NCBI GenBank assembly: GCA_017311185.1
Contig: JAESUZ010003392.1
Span: 62,001-126,000 of the forward strand
Reading direction: 5' to 3'
Source of the DNA: Proteles cristata cristata
Lineage: Eukaryota; Chordata; Mammalia; Carnivora; Hyaenidae
DNA length: 64,000 nucleotides
The first letter of the stretch is position 1. Each line of letters starts with the position of its first letter. The notes beneath the pieces were generated by a model, which did not search any database, had not been told where the DNA came from, and saw only the letters and a list, made by a program, of their open reading frames with translations. Shown piece after piece: positions 33,420 to 43,413 of this stretch. A program made the translations under genes and the position numbers.

Positions 33420-33892
33420 GGACTTCAGAGGTCATCCCACTGATTCTTCTGTTTCCTGATGCTACTTTCACGGATGCATGTTCACCATTGTTGTGAGATG
33501 AGCTGCTCTACAGAGCTGGGGCCAGGCCACATGCTTCTTGGTATCCCTCCTGAGAGCTCAGAGCCCAGCACTTACACAAGGCCTCAGTAAATCTTTGTTG
33601 CTTGCTGGGTTACATAAGAAGTGGCATGAAGGTCCTGGGATCATGAGTTTCCAAGAGGGTGTGACCCTGGGCCTGACAGCTGCTGAGCTTTGTTTTGTCA
33701 CATATCTTACGTACTCTTGCAGTGGTGCATTTTGGAGACAGTGGGTTTGAGTTGCTAAGGATGGCATGATTCTGCATGTCTGTGGGCATGCTCGAGAGGT
33801 CAGAGGAGGCAATCTTTAGCACTTTAGAATCACATTTTATGTACCACTGGTTTTTTATAATGGACCAAGTCATCCCTGTCATCTGTATCGAA
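33420..33892. other. Mostly unique sequence
   Basis: The first bases (GGGACTTCAGAGGTCATCCC) resemble part of an ancient SINE-like repeat. Beyond that nothing is recognised. Overlapping frames of 70-90 codons on both strands are unsupported. Confidence 0.4.
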
Positions 33893-34096
33893 GGGTGCCT
33901 GGGTGGCTCAGTCAGTTAAACATCTGACTCTTGGTTTTGGCTCAGGTCATGTCTCACAGTTCATGAGTTTGAGCCCCACATGAGGCTCAGTGCTGACAGT
34001 GTGGAAACTGCTTGGGATTCTCTCTCTCCTCTCTCTGCCCCTCCTCAACTCATACTAGTGCTCTCTCTCAAAATAAATAAATAAACTTAAAAAAAT
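33893..34096 (+). mobile_element. Feliform CAN SINE, older subfamily
   Basis: It carries the older-type segments TCTGACTCTTGGTTTTGGCT, CAGTGTGGAAACTGCTTGGG and TCAAAATAAATAAATAAACT. No convincing target-site duplication was seen, consistent with age. Confidence 0.93.
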
Positions 34097-35193
34097 TGAA
34101 ATAAAATTTTTCCAGAAATAAATATATTTCTCAGTGTACCCTTAATTTAGTAGTGGACCCCCCAGGCCAAAGGAACAGAATAGCCCGTAACTCCTCACAG
34201 AGAGCCACCCTGACTTTCTCTTATTACCAATACTGCCTGTAGCCAGCTGTCCAAGGCTGCAGAAAGTCCCTTTGCCAGCCAAGTCTGATCCCACCCCCAG
34301 AAATAAAAATTACTGCTGCTTCTTCAGGGAGGTTGTAATTATAAGAGACTCAATTATGTAACAAATTATATGCATTACAAATATAAAAGACTCAATTATA
34401 TAACAAATTGCTTTGAAATTATTATTTAAATTGTGTATTGGCAAGAATTGGATATTTGAATATAATGAGTTTCATTGATTATAAAAGTGTCTTCTCTAAG
34501 CTGATACAATAACAGCCTCTCTTGGTTTGCTGCTCAAAATACCAGCCAGCTGGAAGACTCCTAAAATTTAGGTTTGTTTGAATCACGTTTGGAATATGTA
34601 AGGAGGTTGGCTCCCTTTGTAGTTTCTGTTCCTGGGTGATAAGGCTCCCTAGAATAAATCTGTGGCCCCAGCATGGGGAAGTCACTCTGGCAGGGCTTTC
34701 TGCCAGGGCTAGTGAGGCTGGTGCCCAAAAAAGCAGGACAGTGCAAGGCTGGGAAACCTATAGCCTGCAAGCCAGAAGAAGATGCCCTGTACCTCCAGGC
34801 ATCCAGGCCCCATTCTCCTCCCTGCCTGGTCAGCTCACACGGGGAAGGAAGCATATGTCTGTTTGGTGGGCTGTGTTCTGTGCTAAACCCTCCGTGGCTT
34901 TTTTGAAGGCTTGACACTTAGGGGTGGTAGATGCTGGGAGTGTGTTAGAATGTTTGTCCTGTGTGAATTGTTACTGTAGAGAGTGTGGCAGACCAGAAGA
35001 GACTGCTTGGTTTAATGCAGAGGAAAATTAGGAAGAGCCGAAAGCCCTCAGCCCATGAACTAGCTGCTCTCACTCCCAGAGCTCCTGATCGGACTGGGAG
35101 AGGAGTTTAGCAGTTAAGGGCATTGAGGTTTTCCCAGAAGGGTTTCAAGGAAACATCAAATAAGGGTCATCCTTTTGGCCACTGTATAGTCTA
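34097..35193. other. Unique sequence
   Basis: At 34335-34405 a phrase ATAAAAGACTCAATTATATAACAAATT and a close variant (ATAAGAGACTCAATTATGTA) form a short imperfect duplication. Otherwise nothing is recognised. Frames of 77-118 codons at 34561-34917 overlap on both strands and are unsupported. Confidence 0.4.
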
Positions 35194-35391
35194 AGCATTG
35201 ACACACTTTTTCTGTAAAGGACCAGACGGTAAATCTTTTAGGCTTTGTTAGCTGCAGACTTCTAGTTCTTCTCCTTCTTCTTCATTGTTGTTTAAACAAC
35301 ATGTTAAAAATGTAAAAGCCATTCTGTGCTTTTGGGTAGGTAAAAAAAGGGGCTTCAGGCTGGATTTGGCCCCAGGGCCATAGTTACCATT
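35194..35391 (+). mobile_element. hAT-type MITE (same family as 52740-52955)
   Basis: It has GCATTGACACACTTTTTCTG, TAAAGGACCAGACGGTAAAT, CTTTTAGGCTTTGTTAGC, and near its end GGCTGGATTTGGCCCCAGGG, CCATAGTTACC. This is the layout of a TTGGCAAAC...GTTTGCCGACCC-type hAT element. The middle is partly replaced by CTTCTT-rich sequence. Confidence 0.65.
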
Positions 35392-36140
35392 CCTTTCTGG
35401 GGTATGATATTTAGTGACAATGCACTGGAATTTTTGCTTTCTATACCCTGAGATGTGATGGTGGGCACCCAGCAGCAAGTCCCAGATATGGGTGATCCTT
35501 TAGGAAAAAATGGACAAGCACATGACCTCCTTGGACCTTCTGACTGATCCTCTGATTCATGGCAGCTTTGTTCTTCTGGCAATGCCCATGGTTCCTGCAG
35601 GACCTTCTTGGCAGTTAGCATTTACTGCCTGGCATTTGTAAGGATGGTTTCATGTATGCACGTGTGCCTGGGCTGTTCTCCCTGGTCTCCTTCCCACACA
35701 CCCACACCCACCCTGAGAGCCCCTTGTGAGCAGGGGCAGCAGACTTTCAACCGCTTCATCTCCTGTCAGCACTCAGAGCAGTGTCTGTTACAAATAATGT
35801 GGTCGCTGAGTGGGTGCCTCATGGTGCACACTGGGTTCCCATCTTGTTTCCTTTCCCCATGGTGAATCCCAGCAGGTGGAGAAATTGAAGATATTTTGTG
35901 GAATTGAGAAATTGAAGCTTTGTGGAGCCCATGGCAACATATGGCCACTTGAATGTTTTCTAATGCTACTCTCTTGGTTCTGAATGTTACTCTGCCAAAC
36001 CCCATAGCAACCTTTGTGATCTGCTCCCAAAGGAATGTGGCTGCCCCTTGGTTGGGAAGAAAACTCCTGAACCAGCCATGGCTCTCACCTGGATAGATTC
36101 TGGAGATCTGCTGCTCCTCAGGTTTCTGTAATTGTTGGTC
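35392..36140. other. Unique sequence
   Basis: No dispersed repeat recognised. A 156-codon minus-strand frame (35766-36236) begins inside the following SINE and continues through unique DNA; its first residues (MGLEPTNREIM) are translated SINE, so it is rejected as a gene. Confidence 0.45.
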
Positions 36141-36155
36141 AAGAAGCCAGGATTG

Positions 36156-36364
36156 GGAGCACGTTGGTGGCTCAGTTGGTTTAGCGTCCAGCTTCGGCTC
36201 GGGCATGATCTCACGGTTTGTGGGTTCGAGCCCCACATCGGACTCTGTGCTGACAGGTCAGAGCCTACAGCCTTCTTTGGATTCCATGTCTCCTTCTCTC
36301 TCTGCCCCTCCCCTGCTTATGCTCTGTCTCTCTGTCTCTCAAAAATAAACATTAAAAAAAAAAA
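36156..36364 (+). mobile_element. Feliform CAN SINE inserted in an older SINE's target duplication
   Basis: Full-length: GGAGCACGTTGGTGGCTCAG head, GGTTCGAGCCCCACATCGG B-box region, CT-rich middle, CAAAAATAAACATTAAA plus A run. It is flanked by a perfect 15-bp duplication AAGAAGCCAGGATTG (36141-36155, 36365-36379). The AGCCAGGATT part occurs a third time at 36636-36645, the far end of the adjacent older SINE. Confidence 0.96.
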
Positions 36365-36379
36365 AAGAAGCCAGGATTG

Positions 36380-36634
36380 AATGGGCACCTAGGTAGATTA
36401 GTCAGTTAAGCATCTGACTTCAGCTCAGGCCGTCATCTCGCAGCTCATCAGTTTGAGCCCCACAGTGGGTGAGCACAAGTCCTGCTTCTGGTGAGCATCA
36501 CATCTACTTCAGGTGAGCCTCACTTCTCTTCTCTGCTCCTTGTGAGATCTTTCTCTTTCTTCCCTTTGCTCACTTGTGCCCTCTATCTCTCTAAAAAGAT
36601 GACGATGAAGCAGCAGTAGCACCAGCAGCAGCAA
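36380..36634 (+). mobile_element. Older diverged CAN SINE with trinucleotide tail
   Basis: The head GGGCACCTAGGTAGATTAGT, CAGTTAAGCATCTGACTTCA, GCTCAGGCCGTCATCTCGCA and AGTTTGAGCCCCACAGTGG are CAN SINE-like, but the CT-rich half has changed (GTGAGCACAAGTCC, GTGAGCATCAC, GTGAGCCTCAC form three GTGAGC repeats). The tail is AAAAAGATGACGATGAAGCA then CAG/CAA-type triplets (36593-36634). AGCCAGGATT on both sides (36369-36378, 36636-36645) is its target duplication. Confidence 0.8.
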
Positions 36635-36848
36635 TAGCCAGGATTCCAGCGAAATCAGAAGCCTTGACTGCTCTTTCCCAAGATCATGGTTACCTTTTTA
36701 GACTCAGATATCTGGTGATTGGCTTCACCCACACTGTGCTTATAGAAGGGTTTGTACTTGAGACTCTGTCTAGGGGTTACCATTCAACTCTGGATGTTTG
36801 GTCCTCTCCAAAGGTAACTTAAGGATTATTTCCTTTCAGAGATTATAT

Positions 36849-37050
36849 ATATACTTAATGTTTTTAATTTATTTCTGAGAGAGAGACAGTGTGAGCAGGG
36901 AAAGGTCAGAGAGAGAGGGAGACACAAAATCTGAAGCAGGCTCCAGGCTTTGAGCCACAGAGTCCAATGCAGGGCTCGAACCCACCAACCGTGTGATCAT
37001 GACCTGAGCTGAAGTCGGAGGCTTAACCGACTGAGCCACCCAGGTGCCCC
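36849..37050 (-). mobile_element. Feliform CAN SINE
   Basis: Minus strand from GGGGCACCTGGGTGGCTCAG to a TTAAAAACATTAAGTATA-type end. It is flanked by a perfect 12-bp duplication CAGAGATTATAT (36837-36848, 37051-37062). Confidence 0.96.
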
Positions 37051-37062
37051 CAGAGATTATAT

Positions 37063-37869
37063 TTTTAAGACGGCAAGTTTGTTGGAATACTCTTGGGCAC
37101 CAGCTATAGAAATCACAGACTCAACTGGATTGAATAGTAAGAAACATCATTATCTTGTATAACAAGAAGGCTTGAGGTAGGGCGCAGAGTTGGTTAATTT
37201 GGTAGTTCTTGTTGTCATTAAGGACCAAGTTCTTTCTTCTTTTCTCTGCCATATTCAGTGTGTTGGCTTCGTCTTTATATCAGCTTTGCTCATGAATGTA
37301 GGCGCCTGCCATGGATCCAGTTGTCACATTTCCATGACAATATCCAAGAGGAGAAAAGGAGCTACATGGATCCCTTTCATCCACAAGGAAAATTCTTCCT
37401 AAATGCTTCTTACTTTCTTTCATCTTTCATTAGCTATGACTGTGTCCTATGTTTATGTTTGAACTAATCTCTGACTTGGGCCATGAACCACCATGATAGG
37501 TTTAGATCAATTATGTCTCATCCTCTGGGGCTAGGACCACATATCCTGGGAGTACAAGGTCACACCAAGGAGTTTAGCCACCTCCATGATATCAGGGTTC
37601 TGTTGGGAGGAAAGGGAGGGCAAACATCCATTCAAAGTATGTTATACAATAAAGATTCCTCAGAATCTTCCCTCCTTGAGAAGCTGAAGGACTCAGAGCC
37701 TTCTGAAGTTTTCAAAGGGAACTTTTAGAGAAGGCTACTTAAAAAAAAAAAAAAACAAAAAAAAACTTATAGGAATACCTCAAGCTATTTTGTCTTGCCC
37801 TATCCTGCTTTTAGGCAAAAACTATGGGTCTGTCTCATCTCACCCTTGACCCTTCACATCATGGCTTTG
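37063..37869. other. Unique sequence
   Basis: A poly-A tract with a few C interruptions occupies 37741-37767; no retroposon body is recognisable before it. Frames of 69-81 codons are unsupported. Confidence 0.45.
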
Positions 37870-38075
37870 AAGATAGCTAATTACCATTTATTGAGCACCT
37901 ACTATGCAGTGGGCCTAGTGGGAAGGACTTCACACATATGATTTCTAATAATATGGAAATTATTAGGGTCATGGAATGGGACCTACATTATTAGGGAGGG
38001 CTACATTATTACCTCCATTTTACAGATTGGGAACCTGCAACCAGACAAGTTCAGTAGCTTTCCTTTGACTGCACA
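37870..38075 (-). repeat. MIR, antisense
   Basis: TTATTGAGCACCTACTATGC, TTACCTCCATTTTACAGATT and GGGAACCTGCAACCAGACAA are reverse-complement MIR. An internal 30-40 bp imperfect duplication around ACATTATTAGGG/CTACATTATTACC lengthens it. Confidence 0.75.
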
Positions 38076-38089
38076 GTCTGTATGTGTGC

Positions 38090-38215
38090 CTAGGCCAGAA
38101 GTCAGCAAGAACATTTTGAGTGTCTGCTTTGATCCAGGCACCGCACTCGGTGCTGAGGAGGCAAAAAAGAATCAAGCCTGGTTCCTGTTCTTAGGGAGCA
38201 CACAACATGCCCTTT
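38090..38215 (+). repeat. Ancient repeat fragment (L2/MIR-like, uncertain)
   Basis: TTTGATCCAGGCACCGCACT, CGGTGCTGAGGAGGCAAAAA and TTCTTAGGGAGCACACAACA follow the order of a widespread ancient mammalian repeat (GCCAGGCACTGT...GGAGCTTACA type). Family not certain. Confidence 0.45.
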
Positions 38216-38369
38216 TCTGGAAGGTTGCTCTAGATAATGTATGCCCCTTGTCTTGCCTGGAAAACAACTTTGAGTGGGTAAGGAGATTAGGCACCGTCAT
38301 GTGCCTTCCACCTAAAGCCCTCCTATCTTCTGCCATGAAGCCCAGAAGGACTAACTATGCAGAATGGTC

Positions 38370-38515
38370 TGGTGAATGGAGTCAAAGTATAGGCTTTGGT
38401 GTCATACTGCTTGGGTTCAAATCCCAGCTCTACCATTTTCAGAGTGGGTGACCACTGGCACGATATTCAACCTCTAAGTGAGCTGCTGTGAGCTTAGATG
38501 GAGACCCTGTAAAAG
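38370..38515 (+). repeat. MIR
   Basis: AGTATAGGCTTTGGTGTCAT and TGGGTTCAAATCCCAGCTCT are classic MIR 5' and B-box-derived sequences. Confidence 0.8.
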
Positions 38516-40159
38516 CACAGAAAACTTCAGTAAAAATCGTCAGGTATTATCACCAACGTATGTTGCTTTTCAATGCCCTCGTCTTATCTAAATGCCCAGC
38601 CTCCCTGCACCCCCTAGTCTCACAGCATCTCACATCCTCCCCCAGGCTCTGGCACCAGTGTCATAGGCTGCAGCTTGCAGACTGTTCTGGATAGCACCTG
38701 GCGCTTTGAAGTGCTTGTGCAAGCTCAGTAGTGTGAATGGTGTTGTGAATGGCAAGCTCCGCAGCCAGCCCTCCCTGGAGCTTTGATCTGCTTCTGCTTG
38801 CTGGCTGCAGAGGGAGTCTGTGGAACAGAAAACAAGCTCTTAGCTGCCTCTTTGGGGGCATTGGCCCACTCTTGGCTTTCTTATGCTGTTTATTAAACAC
38901 AGCCCACTGGTGTCCCCAGATGGAGACGTGACAGAAAGTGGGCAGGGGAATCCTCATGCAGGTCTCTTGTCTCATGGTGGCTTCAGGCTGGGCCATCAGG
39001 AAGTCCCCTAGCCTTGGTTTCCTCTCCTCTGAACTGGGCGGGTCTTATCAAGCCTGCAGTCTCATTGAAAAATCCCCTGGGGAACGGAAACGGAGATGGG
39101 TGCCTGTGAGAAATAGGGTGGCGTGGACCTGCCTCAGAGGCGGCCGGGGTTGAGGAGTATGCTCTGTGGCCCGGGACACAGCCCATCCATCTGGAAAAGC
39201 TGCTGTCGGGGTGCCGACTGCCTATGAGGGCAAGCAGCCTAATCAATCTTTAGGAGATAATTAAGGCCCACAAAGCCTTGCCGGGCCCTATCGGTGCAAG
39301 GTGCTATTAAGAACAAGATAAAAGCTTAGAGCCTTGACTGAATCTGGAAAACAAGGCCGTTGTGGGCATTTTTCTTTGTCTTGGTGTCATGGGAGAAAGG
39401 AGAGTGTCAGGGAAGGGGGAGGAAGATGAAGGAGCAGAGGGCAAAGCAGTTTTTGAAACAGTAGACAAGAAACCATGAAAAAGAACGAAACTTCTAGGGT
39501 GCCCTGAACTTTTTGTTTGCTTGCAGTAACCGTGGGCAAGAGTCTGCCTTTCCTTCCTCTTCTGCAGGCTTTGCTTCCATGTTTGTGAGGGGATGGGTCC
39601 GCTCAGGAAAGCCTTCGATGGACCAGCCTCCCTTCTGGCCCTCAGAACTTTATTAAGCATTTGCTCTCCTTTTACTGCTTTGCCTTTGGGAAAGCCACCT
39701 CTCAAGGCTGAAATCCAGCTGAAGAGATCTGATTTCTCAGAAGCCATTTTGGTCTATTCACTTCAAAGGGAGTACTTTCCATGCCCGAGCCCCAATTTGG
39801 TGGCCCCAGACCTGCCCCTTTGGGCTATGGGTCTGGATAAGGCCCCTGGTCTCTTCCTTACTTCCTGCACAGGGAGTCTGGGATCCCAGAACTGGAGCGC
39901 TTGTGAGGAAGCGGGATTTGTCCCCCATGTCCCTGGTCTCTGGCACCTCCAGATGTGCTCTTTTCCTCTGTCTGACCTGCTCCATTTATGTTTCCATTCC
40001 CCAAATCTTCCTGCTCCCATTCTCATTCACTTTATCAAAACATGCTCTGAAAGCTGGAACTGACCTTAACTTTGGGGGTCGTCCCCTTCAAAGAACCTTT
40101 GGTGCTAGGTCCTACCCTCCCTTTACCCCACCCAAGGTGAGGTGCCCTTCCTTAGGACT
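38516..40159. other. Repeat-poor unique sequence with a candidate conserved element
   Basis: Apart from the candidate element described separately at 39230-39350, nothing is recognised. Frames of 111-156 codons on both strands between 38661 and 40063 overlap and contradict one another; none shows a known domain. Confidence 0.45.
39230..39350. promoter_or_regulatory. Candidate conserved non-coding element
   Basis: Repeat-free sequence with AATCAATCTT, a GATA-like AGATAATTAA site fused to a homeobox TAATTA core, CpG-containing GCCGGGCCCTATCGGTGCAA, and AACAAGATAAAAGC with a second AGATAA. Dense, varied motifs with retained CpGs in an otherwise CpG-poor region suggest selective constraint. This is inference; no alignment was possible. 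Confidence 0.35.
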
Positions 40160-40370
40160 CGCATATATTCTGTAATGCTCTGTAACTTCCCTGATTCAGT
40201 TCCCATCACATTTTGCATAGTTACCCCTTTCTTGTCCGTGACCCTCAAGAGATGGTGAGGTCCTTGAAGAAAGAGGCTGTTACTCTTCCACCTTGGTCCT
40301 AGCATTGAGCACGATGCTAACACAGTAGGCTCTCAATCTACGGTGAACTAATGAATTCCTTCCTGCAGTT
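40160..40370 (+). repeat. L2 LINE 3' end
   Basis: GATGGTGAGGTCCTTGAAGA, AAGAGGCTGTTACTCTTCCA, TAGCATTGAGCACGATGCTA and CAGTAGGCTCTCAATCTACG are the L2 3' UTR in order, ending GAACTAATGAATT. Confidence 0.8.
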
Positions 40371-40524
40371 CTTTCAAGCTGTCCTAGGGTTTGGCTGAGG
40401 TGGGTCAGAGGCAATCCAGCTTGGTGGAAAGGAGAGAGAGTGGGCCACTTCCTACCCACCAGGTAATTTCCAGATCCAGATCCATCTCCTCCTTTGTCTA
40501 TAGCAAGTTTACTTTGATCTGTCT

Positions 40525-40690
40525 TATATTTATATAGACATATATTAAATTATATAGTATCCATATCACATGTAACATACATAATATATAGTATATAACA
40601 TTCATATTACACATATACACATGTAACATATCATGTGTATAATATCATATGACACATATATGATGTACACACACACATATATATAAAGAT
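40525..40690. repeat. AT-rich low-complexity sequence
   Basis: Mixed ATATAT, ACATAT and CATATC words forming a degenerate TA/CA repeat just upstream of the tandem SINE pair. Confidence 0.8.
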
Positions 40691-40747
40691 ATTTTATCAC
40701 AAGGGTTCTGTTTTTAAAAAGTTTGGAAACCAAGACCTTGAACTTTT

Positions 40748-40960
40748 TTTGTTACTGCTTATTATTTATTTTTGAGAGAGAGAGAGAGGCAGAGCATGAG
40801 CAGGAGAGGGGCAGAGAGAGAGAGAGACATAGAATGTGAGCAGGCTCCAGGCTCTTAGCTGTCGGCACAAAGCTCGACATGGGGCTCAAAGCCACAAACT
40901 GTAAGATCATGACCTGAACTGACATGGAACACATAATCAACTGAGCCCCCCAGGCCTCCC
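40748..40960 (-). mobile_element. Feliform CAN SINE, first of a tandem pair
   Basis: Minus-strand element with GGAGGCCTGGGGGGCTCAGT head and CT-rich middle. Its left flank GACCTTGAACTTTT (40734-40747) and right flank AGGACCTTGAATTTT (40961-40975) form the target duplication. More diverged than its neighbour, so it inserted first. Confidence 0.93.
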
Positions 40961-40976
40961 AGGACCTTGAATTTTA

Positions 40977-41201
40977 TTTTTATTTATTTATTTATTTTTA
41001 ATGTTTTATTTATTTCTAGGAGAGAGAGAGAGCGTGAGCAGGGGAGGGTCAGAGAGAGAGGGAGTCACAGACTGAAACAGGCTCCAGGCTCCGAGCTGGC
41101 AGTCAGCACAGAGCCTGACGTGGGGCTCGAACCCACCAACCGCGAGATCATGACCTAAGCGAAAGTCGGGCGCTCAACCGACTAAGCCACCCAGGCGCTC
41201 C
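40977..41201 (-). mobile_element. Feliform CAN SINE, second of a tandem pair, younger subfamily
   Basis: Full-length on the minus strand, with the diagnostic ACTTTCGCTTAGGTCATGAT and CCTAGAAATAAATAAAACAT segments. It is flanked by a perfect 16-bp duplication AGGACCTTGAATTTTA (40961-40976, 41202-41217). On the minus strand the nick reads TTT/AAAATTC, an ideal L1-endonuclease site. The same sequence had already been duplicated by the neighbouring SINE. A 63-codon frame inside is SINE-derived. Confidence 0.98.
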
Positions 41202-41217
41202 AGGACCTTGAATTTTA

Positions 41218-41814
41218 AATCGTAGGTCTCTCTCTAGGGCATTTGCTTTTGAAGCCATTATTAATTACCACTTGGAGAATGGCAAGCTTTGTCCCAGCTG
41301 AAACATTTTAGGATTTTACTGAGCTGATGGAGGCATTCCATTTTGGATAGTGATTTTCTTCTGGTGTACAGATTGCACCCCTCCTCCCCCATCAGCAATC
41401 CTGGCTGGTGTTAAGGAATAAGAAGGAGTTGAATTATCAGAAGCCACAAAGCCACTAATGTCATTTATGTCAGAGAGTTTTGGTTATTATTGTTATTTTG
41501 TTCAGCCTTGGGCCAGCTGGGAGGCCAATGTTGACCAGGTTGATAGTTGAGGGATGGGAATCCTCACAGACACAGGCAAAGTGCCTGTTTCTCTCACTGG
41601 CCTGTAAGGAGGCAGCTGGTTGTCAGCTCTTGGCCCCCTTTCTCTGAACTGCTTCCTCCTCTCCTCTGAAGTCCTCTACCCCTTTCCTTCTTCCTAGATG
41701 CTGAGTCCTCCTATCACAAGCTTCCTGTGGGCTTGCCCTTCCTAGTACAAGAGCCTAAGCTTTGGCCCTTGACTCCGTACCAAAATCCGACAGCTTCTGT
41801 CCCATGGTGCAGTA
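41218..41814. other. Unique sequence
   Basis: No recognised repeat or exon. Confidence 0.4.
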
Positions 41815-41955
41815 GTGACCAAGCACCGAATTGGGAATCCTAGAACCTGGTCTCGAGTCTTGAATTACTCACCAGCCATGGGACCTCAGGTTAGTCACAC
41901 GTTCTCCAGAGTCTTGGTAAATGGAATAATCACCACGGTCTTCCTACCACAAGGT
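41815..41955 (+). repeat. MIR (decayed)
   Basis: CATGGGACCTCAGGTTAGTC followed by CTCCAGAGTCTTGGTAAATG and an AATCACC part fits a degraded MIR core. Confidence 0.5.
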
Positions 41956-41978
41956 GAGCTTCATCTGAAACCCTAGAT

Positions 41979-42154
41979 CAGTCTTCTTCAGCTTTTCCTG
42001 CAATTTGATTCCTCTGGGAGCTTTTAGTATCTCAATCCCCAGGCCAAACTCCCAAACCAATTAAATCAGACTTTGTGGGACTGAGACCCAGAAATTAGTA
42101 TTTTTTAAAGCTCTAGAGGTAATTCTAAAATTCAGCTAAGGCTGAGAACCAGTG
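41979..42154 (+). repeat. MER5-like hAT MITE
   Basis: CAGTCTTCTTCAGCTTTTCC at the start and GGCTGAGAACCAGTG at the end are worn terminal inverted repeats; the interior CCCCAGGCCAAACTCCCAAA, ATCAGACTTTGTGGGACTGA, GACCCAGAAATTAGTATTTT matches MER5. Confidence 0.75.
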
Positions 42155-42509
42155 TTTAAGTTTCACTCAAAAAACAAGCAGGTTCTGAACTTCCATCTGA
42201 AAGAAATCACTTTCCATCTGAAAGTAGAAAATGTCTGCAAACTAATCTGTAGTGGCTCTCAGTCCTGATTTGGTTCAGAATCTCTTTAAGAATCTCTTGA
42301 AAGTTGTATATCCGTTTCCTCAGGAATGAACGTACTCACAAAAGTTTGCACGTAATTTCAGCATATAATGTCACCTTCTTAGTGACATTACCTGCTATAG
42401 CATCACACCTCTCCACACCCACATGCATTTCCTATCTTCCTGCCCTATTTCATGCTTCCTCTGTAGCCTTTATCATGGTTTGCATGAACATCTTTAAGTT
42501 TCTCATATG
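42155..42509. other. Mostly unique sequence
   Basis: A 16-bp phrase TTCCATCTGAAAG occurs twice at 42190-42222. A fragment at 42252-42305 (GTGGCTCTCAGTCCTGATTT) could be the start of another MER5-like element. Confidence 0.4.
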
Positions 42510-42635
42510 CCAGAGTTTCTCAAGGTGTGGTTCCAGGACTACTTTTACTTAAGATATGCAGGATGGGATTCAGGAATCTTGCATTTTCAGAAGCTCCCTG
42601 AGTTTCTCTTGAACACTGAAGTTTGAGAGGCACTG
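42510..42635 (-). repeat. MER5-like hAT MITE with both ends
   Basis: It starts CAGAGTTTCTCAAGGTGTGG and ends AAGTTTGAGAGGCACTG, matched terminal inverted repeats of the CAGTGGTTCTCAAA type. The interior GGGATTCAGGAATCTTGCAT fits the reverse orientation of MER5. Confidence 0.75.
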
Positions 42636-43149
42636 GGCTGGAGCCCAGAATTCTTGACTCAGAATGTTCATGGGAAAATTTGTTGCTATCTCTTTTAGGC
42701 CATGTACTTGTTCCTCCAAATCCTGTTCTGCAGATGGGAATCCATCTTCCTCAGCATATTGATGATCCTGGGTAGGTTTTCCGATGTTCCAGAGAGATCC
42801 TATGTATTTTCCAATTTATCTTAGAAGCTTGTGGGAATGTGGCTATCTCACTAGTATGATTTCAGGGGCTTGGATTAAAGTCCTCTATCTAATAGGAAGG
42901 TTATCCCCTTCCTTCACCAATCATGGTACTTGGAATTCCATCATTGTCCAGTCATTCTTCTTAAACTCCAGCACTCACCTCTAGTACAATGAATAACAAA
43001 ATCCATGAACAGCAGGTATATTTGACCCCATCTCTATGATCTACATTTTTATTTGACCCTGTATCTCTGATACAAGTTTTCCATTGGCTTCTTATCACCT
43101 AGGAAGCATATCCCTATTTTTTGTTACCAGGAGGTTCTTCAATATTGGC
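42636..43149. other. Unique sequence
   Basis: No recognised repeat or exon. Confidence 0.4.
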
Positions 43150-43405
43150 TCACCTCTCCAGTCTTTGAACCCACTGTCCTCACTACACACTCCAGTGGGA
43201 CTTAACTGCTTGTTGTTCTTGGAGCATCACATACCATTTCCTTCCCTGGGTATCCTCTGAGATTGTTCTTACATCTCTTTACACATGCCACTCCTCTCTC
43301 CAGACTCTCAGATGACGCAGAGTATAAGCCAGGTCATCACGTGGCCTCCAAGGCCCCACAGGGTCTGTCCATCACCCTCCTTACCTCTCTGCCCTCATCT
43401 TCTGC
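43150..43405 (+). repeat. L2 LINE 3' region
   Basis: GGAGCATCACATACCATTTC, CTTCCCTGGGTATCCTCTGA and CTTTACACATGCCACTCCTC resemble the L2 region around the end of ORF2 and 3' UTR. Non-coding now. Confidence 0.5.
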
Positions 43406-43413
43406 TACTCCTC

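Noticed and set aside
35766..36236. 156-codon minus-strand reading frame
   Set aside because: Its N-terminal part is the translation of a SINE (36156-36364), and the rest runs through unique DNA with no similarity.
37741..37767. Poly-A run that might mark a processed pseudogene
   Set aside because: No coding-like body upstream and no matching flanking duplication could be found.
39593..40063. 156-codon plus-strand reading frame, among the longest in the window
   Set aside because: No recognisable domain or family, overlapped by frames of 75-146 codons on the other strand, no splice or promoter context. Length is within chance for 64 kb of mixed GC.
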